Positions 43,560 through 55,396 of a DNA stretch of 64,000 nucleotides are shown here, in pieces. Both the position numbers and the translations under genes were made by a program. Origin of the DNA: Nicotiana tabacum (taxonomy: Eukaryota > Streptophyta > Magnoliopsida > Solanales > Solanaceae); assembly GCF_000715075.1 (NCBI RefSeq), contig NC_134084.1:96638411-96702410 (forward strand), read 5' to 3'. Numbering within the stretch: the first letter of the stretch is position 1; each line of letters opens with the position of its first letter. Below the pieces are notes generated by a model that saw nothing but the letters and a program-made list of their open reading frames with translations, was not told the origin of the DNA and did not search any database.

Positions 43560-44865
43560 TAAACATCCATCGCCATGGGCCTCTCCGATGCTGGTAAATA
43601 AGCCAAACTCCCCAAACTCTCTGCCCGACGACTCAAAGCATCGGCAACCACATTGTCCTTGCCCAAGTGATACAAAATAGTGATATCATAGTCCTTTATC
43701 AACTCTAACCACCTCCTCTGGCACAAATTAAGATCCTTCTACTTGAACAGATGCTGCAAACTCCGGTGGTCAGTATAAATCTCATAAGGCACACCATACA
43801 AATAATGAAGCCAGATCTTCAAGGCGTGAACAATAGCGGCTAACTCAAGATCATGAACAGGACAATTCTTCTCATGTACCTTCAACTGTCTGGATGCGTA
43901 GGCAATCACCCTACTGTCCTGCATCAAAACCGCTCCAAAGCCAATCCTCGAGGCATCACAATAGATAGTATAAGACCCCGAACCTATAAGCAATATCAAA
44001 ATTAGGGCTATAGTCAAAGCTGTCTTGGGCTTCTGAAAGCTAGCCTCACACTCTTCCGTCCAATAGAACGGAGCACCCTTCTGCGTCAGCCTGGTCATAG
44101 AGGCTGCAATAGATGAAAACCCCTCCACAAAACGATAGTAGTAACCCGTCAAGCCAAGAAAACTACGGATCTCTGTAGCTGAGGATAGTCTGGGCCAACT
44201 CTGCACTGCCTCTACTTTCTTTGAATCCACTTGAATACCCTCACTCGATACCACGTGGCCTGAGAATGCCACGGAATCCAACCAAAACTCACATTTTGAG
44301 AACTTTGCATATAACTTCTTTTCCCTCAAAGTCTGGAGCACTGTCCTCAGGTGCTGCTCATGATCTTCCCGACTCCGAAAATACACCAGAATATCATCAA
44401 TAAAGATAATGACGAACGAGTCAAGATACGGTTTGAACACACTGTGCATCAAATGCATAAAGGTTGCTGGGGCATTAGTCAACCCAAATGACATAACAAG
44501 GAACTCGTAATGACCATACCGAGTCCTGAAAATAGTCTTTGGGATATCTGGCTCCCGAATCTTCAACTTATGGTAACCTGAGCGCAAGTCAATCTTAGAA
44601 AACATCCATGCACCCTGAAACTGGTCAAACAGATTATCAATACGAGGCAAAGGATAACGGTTATTCACTAAAACTTTGTTCAACTAGCAATAATCAATAT
44701 ACATACGCATAGAACCATCCTTTTCTTTATAAACAAGACAGGATCACCCCAAGGTGATACACTGGGCCTAATAAAATCCTTATCAAGCAATTCCTGTAAC
44801 TGATCCTTTAACTCAGAAAGATCCATACGATACGGGGGAATAGAAATGGGCTGAGTTCCTGACAA
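43560..44865 (-). pseudogene. TK2 reverse transcriptase and RNase H
   Basis: [20 protein letters not shown] opens RT, with a one-base shift near 44730 inside the [10 protein letters not shown] block. Then [36 protein letters not shown], the catalytic FIDDILVY, and in RNase [19 protein letters not shown] and [11 protein letters not shown]. The main open stretch is 43739-44683 (314 residues); the distal RNase H continues past a stop to about 43560. Confidence 0.9.
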
Positions 44866-44973
44866 CAGATCAATACCAAATCAATATTTCTATCGGGCGG
44901 CATGCCCGGAAGATCAACTGGAAACACATTAGGAAAATACCGTACTACAGGGACTGAATCAACTGTAGGGGTA

Positions 44974-45440
44974 TCAATACTGACATCTCTCACATGCTAG
45001 ATATGCGTCACACCCCTTCTCAACCATTCGCTGAGCCTTAACGAAAGAAATAACTCTGCTGTAAGTGTGATCTAAAGCACCCCTCCACTCAACATGCCGT
45101 ACACCTTGCATAACCAGCGTCACGGTTTTGGCATGACAATCAAGAATAGCATAGTGTGGCGACAACCAGTCCATACCTAAGATAATATCAAAATCTACCA
45201 TGCTGAGTAACAATAAATCAGCTCTGGTCTCAAAACCACTAAGAGCGACCAAACACGACCGATAAACGCCATCTATAATAAGAGAATCTCCCACATGAGT
45301 AGAAACATAAATAGGGGAACTCAAAGAATCCCGAGGTACACCCAAATGTGGAGCAAAATAAGAAGACACATATGAATAAGTGGATCCTGGATCGAATAGA
45401 ACCGATGCATCTCTGTGACAAACCAGGACAATACCTGTGA
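44974..45440 (-). pseudogene. TK2 aspartic protease
   Basis: The active-site block LFDPGSTYSYVSSYFAPHLG is readable across 45330-45400, with D-P-G-S as in Del-type elements. Then VDFDIILGMDWLSPHYAILD gives the C-terminal ILG motif. The open frame 44974-45369 is intact apart from the shift joining it to Gag. Confidence 0.85.
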
Positions 45441-45469
45441 TGACAGAATCGGAGGCAACAACCTCGATG

Positions 45470-46921
45470 TGGGCAGGAAGGGCATAGTATCTTGCCTGGC
45501 CTCCCTCTCTAGGGAGACCTCTACCTCCCCGACCTCCACCTCTAGCTGGCTGAGCAGGTGGGTAGCAACTGGAGTTGTAACTATAGCTTGAGAACTCTGT
45601 GAGTCACTCTGTGGCTGAGAAGTCTGTGGAGGTGCACCTCTCCTAAGTCTGGGGCAATCCCTCACCATATGGCATGTATCACCACACTCAAAACAAGCTC
45701 TAGGAGGACATGGTGGCTATGACTGGCTTGAGCTAGGTCTACTGGACTGATCACTGAAAGCACCCCGCGCAGGAGGCGCAATAGATACTAGAGGTGCATA
45801 ATAAGGCTCTTGGGGCCTAGGAGGAGTTGGAATACCACTGGATGATGGAAGAGCTGAATGAATTGGGCGACTCATATAATACTTACCATGACGACCTGCA
45901 GCTGGGGCACGGGCACCAAAATAATGGCCCGACTCTCGAGAGCTCTTGGCCTCCCTCTCCTCTCTCTTCCTAGAATGCATACCCTCTATTCTCCTAGAAA
46001 TACTCACCACCTACTGATAAAAATATCAATATCCAACTCACGAGCCATGTTAGACCTGATGTTGGGAATAAGCCCCTCAATAAATCGGCGAACCCTCTCG
46101 CGAATAGTGGAAACTAAGGCTGGGGCATGTCTAACCAAGCTGGTGTAACGGACACCATACTCCGAGACAGTCATAGTACCCTGGCGCAAATGCTTAAACT
46201 CTATGTGCCATGCATCCCCGAGGCTTTGAGGAACAAACTCTCTCAGGAATATATCTGAAAAATGAGTCCAAGTCAGTGAAGCAGCCTCATTGGAACTGTT
46301 TAACTCATAGGTACGCCACCACTCATAGGTGGCTCCTCGAAGCTGGAAGGCAGTGAAAGAAACCCTACTCGATCCTGATATACCCATAGTGCGGAGGATA
46401 CGGTGACACTCCTCCAGAAATCCCAAGGCATCATCTGATGCTAACCCACTGAATACAGGAGGATCATACTTCTTGAACCTCTCAAGCCTCCGCTGCTCAT
46501 CTTCTGAAGTCGCTGCCCTGTCCTCGGGCTGACTTGGGACTACAGGTTGTACAAGAATAATCTCTGGAACCTGATCAACATGCACTCACTGCTCAGGAAT
46601 GTGGCCGGCGGGGGTTTGTGCTCCTCCCCCGGCCTGAGATGTAGCTGCAGCAAGGGGAAGCAACCTTGCTTGAGCCAGAGTAGTGTACATGCTCATGAAC
46701 TGCGCAATAGTCTCCTGAAGTGCTGGAGTAGTAGTAATAGTAGGCGTATCAGGTGTCTGGACTCTGATTGAAACTGCTAGTGGTACCTTGGTGGCAGCTC
46801 GTGGGGGTGCTCTAGTTGCACCGCGTGCACGTCCTCGACCTCTACCTCGACCGCGGCCTCTGACGGCTGTAGTAGGGGGTGCATATGCCTGATCATCTCG
46901 TGTAGCACGTGTCCTCACCAT
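45470..46921 (-). pseudogene. TK2 Gag
   Basis: ATG at 46921 follows an acceptor-like TTCTGTTCTCTCACAG. The N-terminus is basic and Arg/Gly-rich (MVRTRATRDD, RGRGRGRGRGRARG). The capsid region has FKKYDPPVFSGLASDDALGF and RLRGATYEWWRTY-type residues (FQLRGATYEWWRTYE). The zinc knuckle is CFECGDTCHMVRDC (about 45690), C-x2-C-x4-H-x4-C. Three stops (near 46586, 46004 and 45717) split it; the last looks like CAG to TAG. Confidence 0.85.
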
Positions 46922-47109
46922 CTGTGAGAGAACAGAAGACAGAAGTTTGGAATTGTGATATCAAAAATCTTCGCACGACAAGGAAATCAAATGAAGTGGA
47001 ATTTTCCTACCAGTTACATAGCCTCTTGTATATAAGTACAGACGTCTTCGTACCAATCTGCGAGACTCTAATAAACCGTCTTGTGATTCATGACTCATAT
47101 GAACCTAGA

Positions 47110-47122
47110 GCTCTGATACCAA
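47110..47122 (-). other. TK2 primer-binding site (initiator tRNA-Met type)
   Basis: In sense TTGGTATCAGAGC, two bases after the LTR end. This is the standard plant tRNA-iMet site. Confidence 0.85.
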
Positions 47123-47124
47123 CT

Positions 47125-49739
47125 TGTCACGACCCCGGTTCGCCCTCCATGAACCATCATGACGGAACCTAGTCTCTACGACTAGGTATGCCTAACAATG
47201 CAGAAAAATAAATAAAAATTTGCGGAAGAAATAATTAAAAAACAAAATAGTAAAATAAAACAGTGTTTAAGGCGCCGCTCGGCACATACAATAATAACTC
47301 TCGAAACTAAAAACATTTTCCATAACCCGGAATCTCATGAAACACAAGCTTTTGAAAGTTTACAGTGTCTAACTCCGGAATATCTAACAAAGAAAAGAAA
47401 TACAGAAGGGCTAATACTTAAAAGGAGAGTAGAAAGGGACTCTTCGATTTGCGGACGCGGCAGATATACCTTGGAGTCTCTACAAGCTCCTCATCTCAAG
47501 CGTGATAAGTCTGAGTGGAAGTACCTGGATCTGCACATGAAAAACATGCACAGAAAGGGCATGAGTACACCACATAGGTACTAAGTAAGTGCCAAACCTA
47601 ACCTAGGCCGGGTAGTGACAAGGAAGGTCACTTCCCTACTGAGGTTAAATAAAATATAAGGTTCAATAGTGTAGAACAAAACAGTATAAGTAAGTACAAT
47701 AGTAAAACTAACACAGGATATAAATGATAACAACAACTACTACAGAGGCAAAGTAAACACAGAAAGAAATACAGCTCAGCACAAAGATAACAACCGGGGA
47801 TCTCCCAGGATACCGTCCTGTAGTCCCAAATATAGATATCCAGTGGATCTCTCGGGATACCGTCCCGTAGTCCAACTCATAATGCGAGGGGATCTCCCGG
47901 AATACCGATCCGTAGTCCCAAATGTAAATACTCAGTACAGGGGGAATCTACCAGGTGCAGTCCCGTAGTTCCAATGTAAATGTTCAGGGGGATCTCCCGG
48001 AATACCGTTCCGTAGTCCCAAAGTAAACATACAGGGGGATCTCCCGTGGTACCATCCCGTAGTCCCAAAGTAAACACACAACAACAACAAGAAGAGTACG
48101 CAGTTCAATTCAAGTTCCATACCAAGGTAAAATAGGTATTTCTAACCTAGCATGCTGCACGTAATCCAAATAAGGCAGTTTGAGCAAGTAAGGCAATTAA
48201 GTCAATTAGACATGTTTTTCCTAAGCTAAGAACATGCTTAAATTGCAAGTAGTATAAACAGGAAAAAGAAACATACTAGTAATTACTTAATGAAAATCGG
48301 ATTTTCAACAATTAGCACAAGTACGTGCTCGTCACCTCACGTACAAGGCATTTCAATTATCAATAATACCAAATCCTAAGGGGAGTTTCCCCCACAAAAG
48401 GTTAGGCATGCCATTTACCTCGAACCGGCTCAAAATCAACCCGAAACACATTCTTGCCACGAGTACTCGACTCCAAATGGCCCAAATCTATTCAATTCAA
48501 TTGTATAATATAAATAACACTTCAAGTAACTGATTCTACAAACAAATTCTAAGCTAATATGCGAAATTAGGTAAAATGACCAAAATGCCCCTCGGGCCCA
48601 CGCCTCGGAATCGGGTAAAATTTACATTTCAGAGTCCTCGTACTTTCATGAGTCTATACATATCAAGAACACTGAAATCAGAGTTCAATTGACCCCTCAA
48701 ATACCCATTTTAAGGTCTCTTAATCTCGAGCCCTAATTACTCATTTTGCACTGATTTTCACTTTTTTCACCACTAATTAGACTTTTAATCGCATATAAAC
48801 GAGTTATGAAGTCAAGAATATTACCTACAAGTGATACCCTTCGATTTCCTCAAATATCTCCCTTAAAAGCTTCAATCCCGTTCAGAAATGGTGGAAAAAT
48901 GAAGAAGGGTAGTGGATTGGCTATTTAAATACTGCCCAGGTATTTGTACATTGCGATTGCGTAAAATAAGGTGCGATCGCGAAGAGGAAAATCTGATGGC
49001 TCCTGAATTGGGCTATGCAAATTCTTGATGAAGCAGGCAAACGCAGAAGAGGGAAAAGGTAGGCTTACGCATCCGCGGACAGGACAATACGAACGCGTAA
49101 AGTAAATGGGTCCCAGTACCCCCCCCCCCCCTCCTTGTTCTTCTACGCGAACACAAACAGAGGGATGCGAACGCGAAGGAGGAGGGGGCAGACTTATGCA
49201 ATCGGCATCCAAAACATGCGAACTCGAAGAACAATTAAATCATCTTCCGAAATTACACTACGCGAACGCGGAGGGAAGGGCACAAACGCGATTAAGGAAA
49301 CGAGATACCAGCAGTTCAGCAATTCCAACAAGTTCAAAAATGACCCGTTGAGCATCCGAAACACACCCGAAGCCCTCAGAACCTCAACAAAACATGCCAA
49401 CCAATCCTAAAACATCATTCAAACTTGTTCCAATCTTCAGAACACTCAAAACAACATCGAAACACCATTTTTACATCGGATTCAAGCCTAAGAATTCCAA
49501 AACTCTCAAATTATGCTTTCGATCAAAAAGTCTATCAAACCTTGTCCAAATGATCTGAAATTTTGCACACACGTCACATTCAACACTATGGAGCTATTCC
49601 AACTTTTGGAATGGAATTCCGACCGGGATATCAGAATTTCACAATCGAACCGGAAACTTTGAAAATTCAACTTTCGGCATTCCAAGCCTAAATTAGCTAC
49701 GGACCTCCAAAACACGACCCGGACATGCCCCTAAGCCCG
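47125..49739 (-). repeat. TK2 5' LTR, truncated
   Basis: It aligns with 39164-41773, with scattered substitutions and small indels. It ends at CTAAGCCCG; the counterpart of 41774-42001 is missing, so the sense TGTAACG start is gone. Its donor-like site reads GAGGTAAATGG, one base off consensus. A C13 run (49119-49131) replaces a shorter mixed stretch in the other LTR. Confidence 0.9.
47794..48072 (-). repeat. Hairpin minisatellite of the TK2 5' LTR
   Basis: Same unit order as 39832-40115. Stems CAGGA/TCCTG, CGGGA/TCCCG and CGGAA/TTCCG are all perfect here. Unit 3 pairs CGGA with TCCG; units 4 and 6 pair poorly. Confidence 0.8.
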
Positions 49740-51564
49740 GATGCGAAGAGTAGTTAGGCCAGGCAGTCCTCGCAATTGCAAGAAATTGCAAAGTGAGTCT
49801 GGGAAGGGCATGATCGCAAATGCGACATCTACAGCTGTTTAGAAGAGACTTAGACGGGATTTTTTATCCCATTTTTTAAATTTTCAAAACCTAAAACACA
49901 AGAGGCGATATCCAAAGACCATTTCTTCCCTTAAACCTTGGTAAGTTATTCTAAACTAATTTCTTTCAATCTTTCACTTTACTTTTCAAGATTTCAACTA
50001 GAACCTAAGGTTTTCATGGTGGAATTGGGAATTTTTGGGTAGAAACTAGGTATTTTGAAAATTGGGATTTAGACCTCAAATTGAGGTCATATTCTAAAAC
50101 CAATGATATATCCGGTCTCGGGGGTGAATGGGTGTCGGGTTTTGATCCGAATTTTAGGTTTGGACCAATTGGGCCCGGGTGTTGACTTTTTAAAAAATGA
50201 CCTAAATTGAATCCTTTGCAATCGTGGGTAGTTCCTAAGGCTTAAATTGAATTGTTTGGTTTGTAATTTGCTAGATTCTATTGGTTTGGAGGATTGTCTG
50301 AAGGGAAAAACTATGGTTGAGCTTTGAGTTTGGCTGTTGGAGCGAGGTAAGTGTCATGGTTAACCTTGACTTGATTATACCGTATAGGTGAGGTGATGAG
50401 TACCTATGCATTATTGTCGAGTCATAGCATGCGAATGAGTCTTATTCATGAAACTATAGCTTTTCGTCATCGTATTAACCATGCTTTGACTAGTTTATCA
50501 TTATGTTGATCGTTCTTATTATATTTGAAGGATTTTGGTATTGATTGAGTATTGATTCAATGTTGAGGTTGGTATTGTGGAGCCAAATGTTTAAGTAAGA
50601 CTTGTTCTTGATATTTCTATCTCTCTGTTCTTATTGTTCCTTGTTTTGGTGAGGGAGAGTGTTAATATATGAAGGTTAGTGTCGTGCCATGATTTGTTAG
50701 TGTTAATGAACGAAAGGTGATGTCGTGCCATATTATGAGTGTTAATGCACGAAGGGTGATGACGTGCCATGTTATGAGAGATGTTAATGCACGAAGGGTG
50801 ATGCCATGCCGTTTTATTTATTTCGTATGGTGAGGTTGAGAGTAAAAGCACAAAGGGTGAGGTCGTGCAATTTATTTTACCGTGCTTACTTGTTTATATC
50901 TGGTTAAGGCATATTGGTTGATCAAGTCCTTATCACTGCTTTGATTCTTTATCTTGTGATTCCCTCAGCATGCCCCCTCCTAATATTACTTGTCTCATTT
51001 CTGTCATTGCTATTATTGGTATATATATTGTTATACTACACAGGTTTGTTTTGTGGTTGTCTTGTCTTAGCATCGTCACTACTCTGCCAAGGTTAGACTC
51101 GATACTTACCAGTACATGAGGTAGGTTATACTGATACTATACTCTGCACCTGCTGTGCAGATTTTGGTACTGGACCGAGTTGATCCTGAGTATAGCTGCT
51201 AGCTACTTCTGATCAGAGACCCAAGGTAGTCCTGTTGGCGTCTGCAAGCCCTGGTATCCCCTTCTATACATTCTCTTTACTGTTTCATTTGTATCGAAAA
51301 TAGTTGTATTTCCTTCAGACAATTACTTGTAGTTAAATCTTATAAGTTCATGGATTGTGACTCCAGATTCTGGGTAGTTGTGTATAAATATTAAGATTGT
51401 TATGGATTTCTGCACTCTTTGTTTTACCTTGTTATGGCTTAGTTGTTGTTAATCACTGAAAGTTTTAAGAATTTTGCTTAATAATCTCTAATGTTGGCTT
51501 GCCTAGCAAGTGAAAACGTTAGGCGCTATTACGGTCCTGACGGTGGGAATTCCGGGTTGTGACA
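49740..51564 (+). repeat. TK1 5' LTR, second part
   Basis: It resumes at GATGCGAAGAGTAGTTAGG, matching 57590 onward, and ends GGGTTGTGACA. It includes the donor-like GAGGTAAGTG (50345-50354) and a hairpin repeat array (about 50650-50880). Relative to the 3' LTR it lacks about 40 bases near 50370. Confidence 0.9.
50650..50880 (+). repeat. Repeat array of TK1 5' LTR (GCACG...CGTGC units)
   Basis: About five units of 35-50 bases with GTTAATGCACGAAGGGTGATG and CGTGCCAT. The outer words GCACG and CGTGC are inverse complements, though several units carry a mismatch. Confidence 0.75.
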
Positions 51565-51566
51565 AG

Positions 51567-51579
51567 TTGGTATCAGAGC
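51567..51579 (+). other. TK1 primer-binding site (initiator tRNA-Met type)
   Basis: TTGGTATCAGAGC, two bases after the LTR, as in TK2. Confidence 0.85.
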
Positions 51580-51765
51580 ACTAAGTTGCCTAGGTCTCAC
51601 AATTCACGAGCAGGCTTGGTAGAGTCTGGGGATCGGTACTGAGACATCTGTACTTATCTCTCAGAGGCAATAGAGTTTAGGAACAAGTTCACTTCTATTC
51701 TTCTTTGTCGTGTGATTTTGTTCTCTCAATGCTAATTGAACTCTTCTACTCTTGTTCCTTTGTAG

Positions 51766-53340
51766 ATGGCGAGAACACGTACCACATCTTCAGTTGAGCA
51801 TAAGCCAGAGCCCCAGTTGCAGCTCCTACAAGGGGAAAAGGTCGAGGTCGAGGCCGTGCCAGAGGCCAAGGCAAAGGTAGGGCTCAGCATAGAGCTCGAG
51901 CAACAGCACTAGCAGTAGATCCTTAGGTAGAGTTTGACGAGGAGGCCCCAGCCCAGACCATTCCAGCAGGACCAGCTCAGGTCCTATAGGGGTTCATCGC
52001 CATCCCTGTACTTCAGGATGCTTTGGTCCATTTAGTGGGACTCATGGAAAGTATGGCACATGTCGACACATTTCTTATAATACCAACTATCTCTCAGGCT
52101 TGGGGAGGAGCACATACTCTCGCTACTCACACTCCAAAGCAGATGGCTCTTCAGTTTCAGACTCTAGCAGCATAGCCTGTTGGGGTAGTTCTGTCGGGTG
52201 TTACGGCACATGCCGGTGATGGATAAGCTATGTCTCCAAGGCTTTATGGATATTGGATAGGTTTACCAAGCTTTTTCCAGTTCATTTCAGTGGTGCATCT
52301 TCAGAGTATCTCTAGGACTATCTAGACAGTTGTCATGAGGTGTTATGGAACATATGCATAGTGGAGACCTATGGGGTTGATTTTGCTGCATTCCAGTTGT
52401 CGGGTTCCGCCAAGAAATGGTAGAGGGATTATATGTTGACCAGGCTAGCTAGGTCGCCATCTCTCACTTGGGACCTGTTCTCTCAGTTATTTCTTGAGAA
52501 ACCCCTTCCTATCACATTGAGAGAGGACTATCAGAGGCAGTTCGAGCGTCTTCAGCAGGGCTCTATAACTGTCACTCAGTGTGAGACCTGATTTGTGGGT
52601 TTGGCCCTCATACTATTCTTCTGCTTCCTACAGAGAGAGAGATAGGGTAAGGAGGTTTATTGAGGATCTTGCCTAGCCTATCCGATTGCAGATGGCTAAG
52701 GAGATTGGGAGTGAGATTTCTTTTCAGACGGCTGCCAATATTGCCAGACGAGTCGAGATTGTTCTAGCCCTGGGGAGTGGTCAAGGATCTGACAAGAGAC
52801 CTCTTCATTCTAGTGGATTCAACTGTGCCTCGTTTGGAGGTAGGGGTACTTTTAGTAGAGGCCATCCTCCCAGGCCATTTCATTCAGCACTCCAAGATTC
52901 TAACAGTGTTTTAGGTGGTCGTCGCCCTCATATGCATTATTCCGATCAGCTAGCCTATAGTGCACCACCAGCTCCTATCAGTTCACCTCTGCTCCATAGT
53001 TTTCAGGGTCGTTACTCGGGCCGATAGGGTCAGTTTCAAGGTCAGCATTCTTAGCAGCCGAGGTCTTGTTATACTTGTGGTGATCCGAGGCATATTGCTA
53101 GGTTTTGACCTCGAGCATCGAGCAGTTCTCAGCATCAGAGTTCTCGTGCTATGGTTCCAGCACCAGTTGTTTCACCACCCGCTCACCAAGCTAGAGGTAG
53201 GGGTCAGGAACCTAGAGGTGGAGGTTAGACCGCTAGAGGTAGAGGCCGGCCAAATAGAGTTCGTCTTGGAGATGTAGTTCAGAGTGGTGGGGACCAGCCC
53301 CGATGTTATGCTTTTCTAGCCAGGCCTGAGCCTGAGTCAT
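51766..53340 (+). pseudogene. TK1 Gag
   Basis: MARTRTTSSVEHKPEPQLQ starts at 51766, directly after CTTTGTAG. An Arg/Gly-rich stretch, the capsid region (LEKPLPITLREDYQRQFERL) and a zinc knuckle CYTCGDPRHIARF with its last Cys changed to a stop (TGC to TGA, about 53107) can be followed. Many stops occur; the longest open part is 52686-53027 (QMAKEIGSEISFQTAANIAR). Confidence 0.8.
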
Positions 53341-53379
53341 CAGACGCAGTTATCACAGGTACGGTTTCAGTGTAGTAGA

Positions 53380-53850
53380 GATGCCTCAATACTATTGATC
53401 CGGGTTCTACTTATTCCTACGTGTCATCCTATTTTTCTTCATACTTGGTTGTGCCTCGTGATTCTTTGAGTGCCCCTATGTACGTGTCCACCCATGTGGG
53501 AGATGCTATTGTAGTAGACCACATTTATCGTTCGTGTGTGGTTACCATTGGAGTCTTGAGACTCATGTATATCTTCTACTTCTCGATATGGTCAATTTTG
53601 ATGTCATTTTAGGGATGGATTGACTGTTACCTTATCATGCTATATTGGATTGTCACGCTAAGACAATGGCCTTAACCTTGCCGGGGTTGCCTCAACTGGA
53701 GTAGAGAGGGACTCCAGGCAATTCTACAAGCATGGTTATCTCTTACGTGAAGGCTCGGCATATGGCCGAGAAGGGGTGTTTAGCGTATTTGGCTTATGTC
53801 TGGGATTCTAGTGCGTAGGTTCCTTACATGGATTCAATACTGGTTGTTCG
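53380..53850 (+). pseudogene. TK1 aspartic protease
   Basis: NTIDPGSTYSYVSSYFSSYL holds the active-site DPGS (about 53398). VSTHVGDAIVVDHIYRSC follows as in TK2. The frame is lost after TIGVL, and the ILG region (53605-53640) is frameshifted and contains stops. Confidence 0.8.
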
Positions 53851-54790
53851 TGAGTTTCCAAAGGTATTTCCAAAAAACCTACCGAAGATGCCATCCGATA
53901 GGGATATTGACTTCTGTATTGATTTGGCCCCAGGCACTCAGCTCATTTCCATTTTGCCATACCATTTGGCACCGCCAGAGTTGAAAGAATTGAAGGAGTA
54001 GTTGCAAGATATGCTTGATAAGGGCTTCATTAGACCTAGTGTCTCACCCTGAGGTGCGCCCATGTTGTTTGTGAAGAAGAAGGATGGATCGATGAGGATG
54101 TGCATAGATAATCGACAGTTGAACAAAGTCACCATCAAGAACAAGTATCCATTGCCCAGGATGGACGACTTATTTGATCAACTTCAGGGTTCCAAGGTGT
54201 TTTCAAAGATTGATTTGAGGTCTGGCTACCATAAGTTTACGATTAGGGCATTCGATGTCCCTAAGACAACTTTTTAGACTCGGTATGGGCATTATGAGTT
54301 CCTAGTGATTTCATTTGGGCTAACAAATGCCCCAACAACATTTATGGATTTGATGAACCGGGTGTTCAAGCCCTATTTGAATTTCTTTGTGATTGTGTTT
54401 ATTGATGATATCTTGATCTACTCCCACAATCGAGAGGAGCATGAGCAGCATCTTCGGATCGTTCTTCAGACTCTGAAAAGATAGTCAATTATATGCTAAG
54501 TTTTCAAAATGCAAGTTTTGGTTGAGCTCAATTTCTTTCTTGGGGCACGTTGTGTCGGCAGAGGGTATTCAGGTGGGTCCTAAGAATATTGAGGCAGTCA
54601 AGAACTGGCCTAGACCGACTTCAGCTACAGAGATACGGAGTTTCTTAGGATTGGTAGGTTATTACAGTCAGTGTGTGGAGGGGTTCTCATCTATAGCAGC
54701 CCCATTGACCAGGTTGACCCAGAAGGTGTCCCGTTCAGATGGTCAGACTAGTGTGAGGCGAGCTTTCAGAAGCTCAAGACTGTTTTGACT
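53850..54790 (+). pseudogene. TK1 reverse transcriptase
   Basis: Blocks: [84 protein letters not shown], the catalytic [11 protein letters not shown] (about 54400) and [20 protein letters not shown]. Stops sit after LKE (CAG to TAG), after SVSP (TGG to TGA), after TTF and after LKR. Confidence 0.9.
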
Positions 54791-55396
54791 GTGGCGCCGG
54801 TGTTAGTGTTGCACACAGGTTCAGGGCCTTATACAGTATACTGTGATGCATCTCGTATTGGACTTGGTGTGGTACTGATGCAGGGTGGAAAGGTAGTTGC
54901 ATATGCTTCACGACAACTGAAGGTTCACGAGAAGAATTATCATGTTCATGACTTAGAGTTGGCAGCCATTATTCATGCACTGAAGATTTGGAGGCACTAT
55001 CTTTATGGCATGTTGTGTAAGGTATTCACGGATCATCAGAGTTTGCAGTATTTGTTCAAGCAAAAGGAGCTCAATTTGAGACAGAGGAGGTGGTTAGAGC
55101 TATTTAAAAACTATGATATTACCATATTGTATCAACCTGGGAAGGCCAATGTGGTGGTCGATGCATTGAGTAAAAAGTCGGCTAGTATAGGCAGCCTTGT
55201 GTATATTCCAGTCGGTGAGAGATCGCTTGCATTAAATGTTCAGTCCTTGGCTAATCAGTTCGTAAGCTTGGATGTTTCTGAGCTCGATCATATTTTAACT
55301 TGTACAGTTGCTCGGTCTTTATTGTTTGAGCGCATCAGGGAGCGGCAATATGATGACCCTCATTTGCTTGTCCTTAGTGATAGTGCGGTACGGTGA
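54785..55396 (+). pseudogene. TK1 RNase H and linker
   Basis: [18 protein letters not shown] (Asp), [19 protein letters not shown] (Glu), [11 protein letters not shown] (Asp) and [11 protein letters not shown] (the last Asp) give a complete catalytic set in one 203-residue frame. It is joined to RT by a frameshift near 54785. Confidence 0.9.

Larger units (their letters stand above)
39164..49739 (-). mobile_element. TK2: Tekay/Del-type chromovirus inserted in the TK1 5' LTR
   Basis: Both LTRs (39164-42001, 47125-49739) share sequence over their full common length. Minus-strand order: PBS, gag, protease, RT, RNase H, integrase, chromodomain-like tail, PPT. Fewer stops than TK1 suggest a younger insertion, as nesting requires. 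The right LTR lacks its last 228 bases (sense 5' end), lost in a deletion that also took about 160 bases of TK1. Confidence 0.9.

Noticed and set aside
42002..46921. Functional, complete TK2 polyprotein
   Set aside because: Gag, protease-RT and integrase are separated by stops and frameshifts, and the 5' LTR lost its start.
39164..49739. Assembly artefact joining two TK copies
   Set aside because: LTR pairs, PBS, PPT and the AGTTT duplication of TK1 on both sides of the whole block fit genuine nesting.
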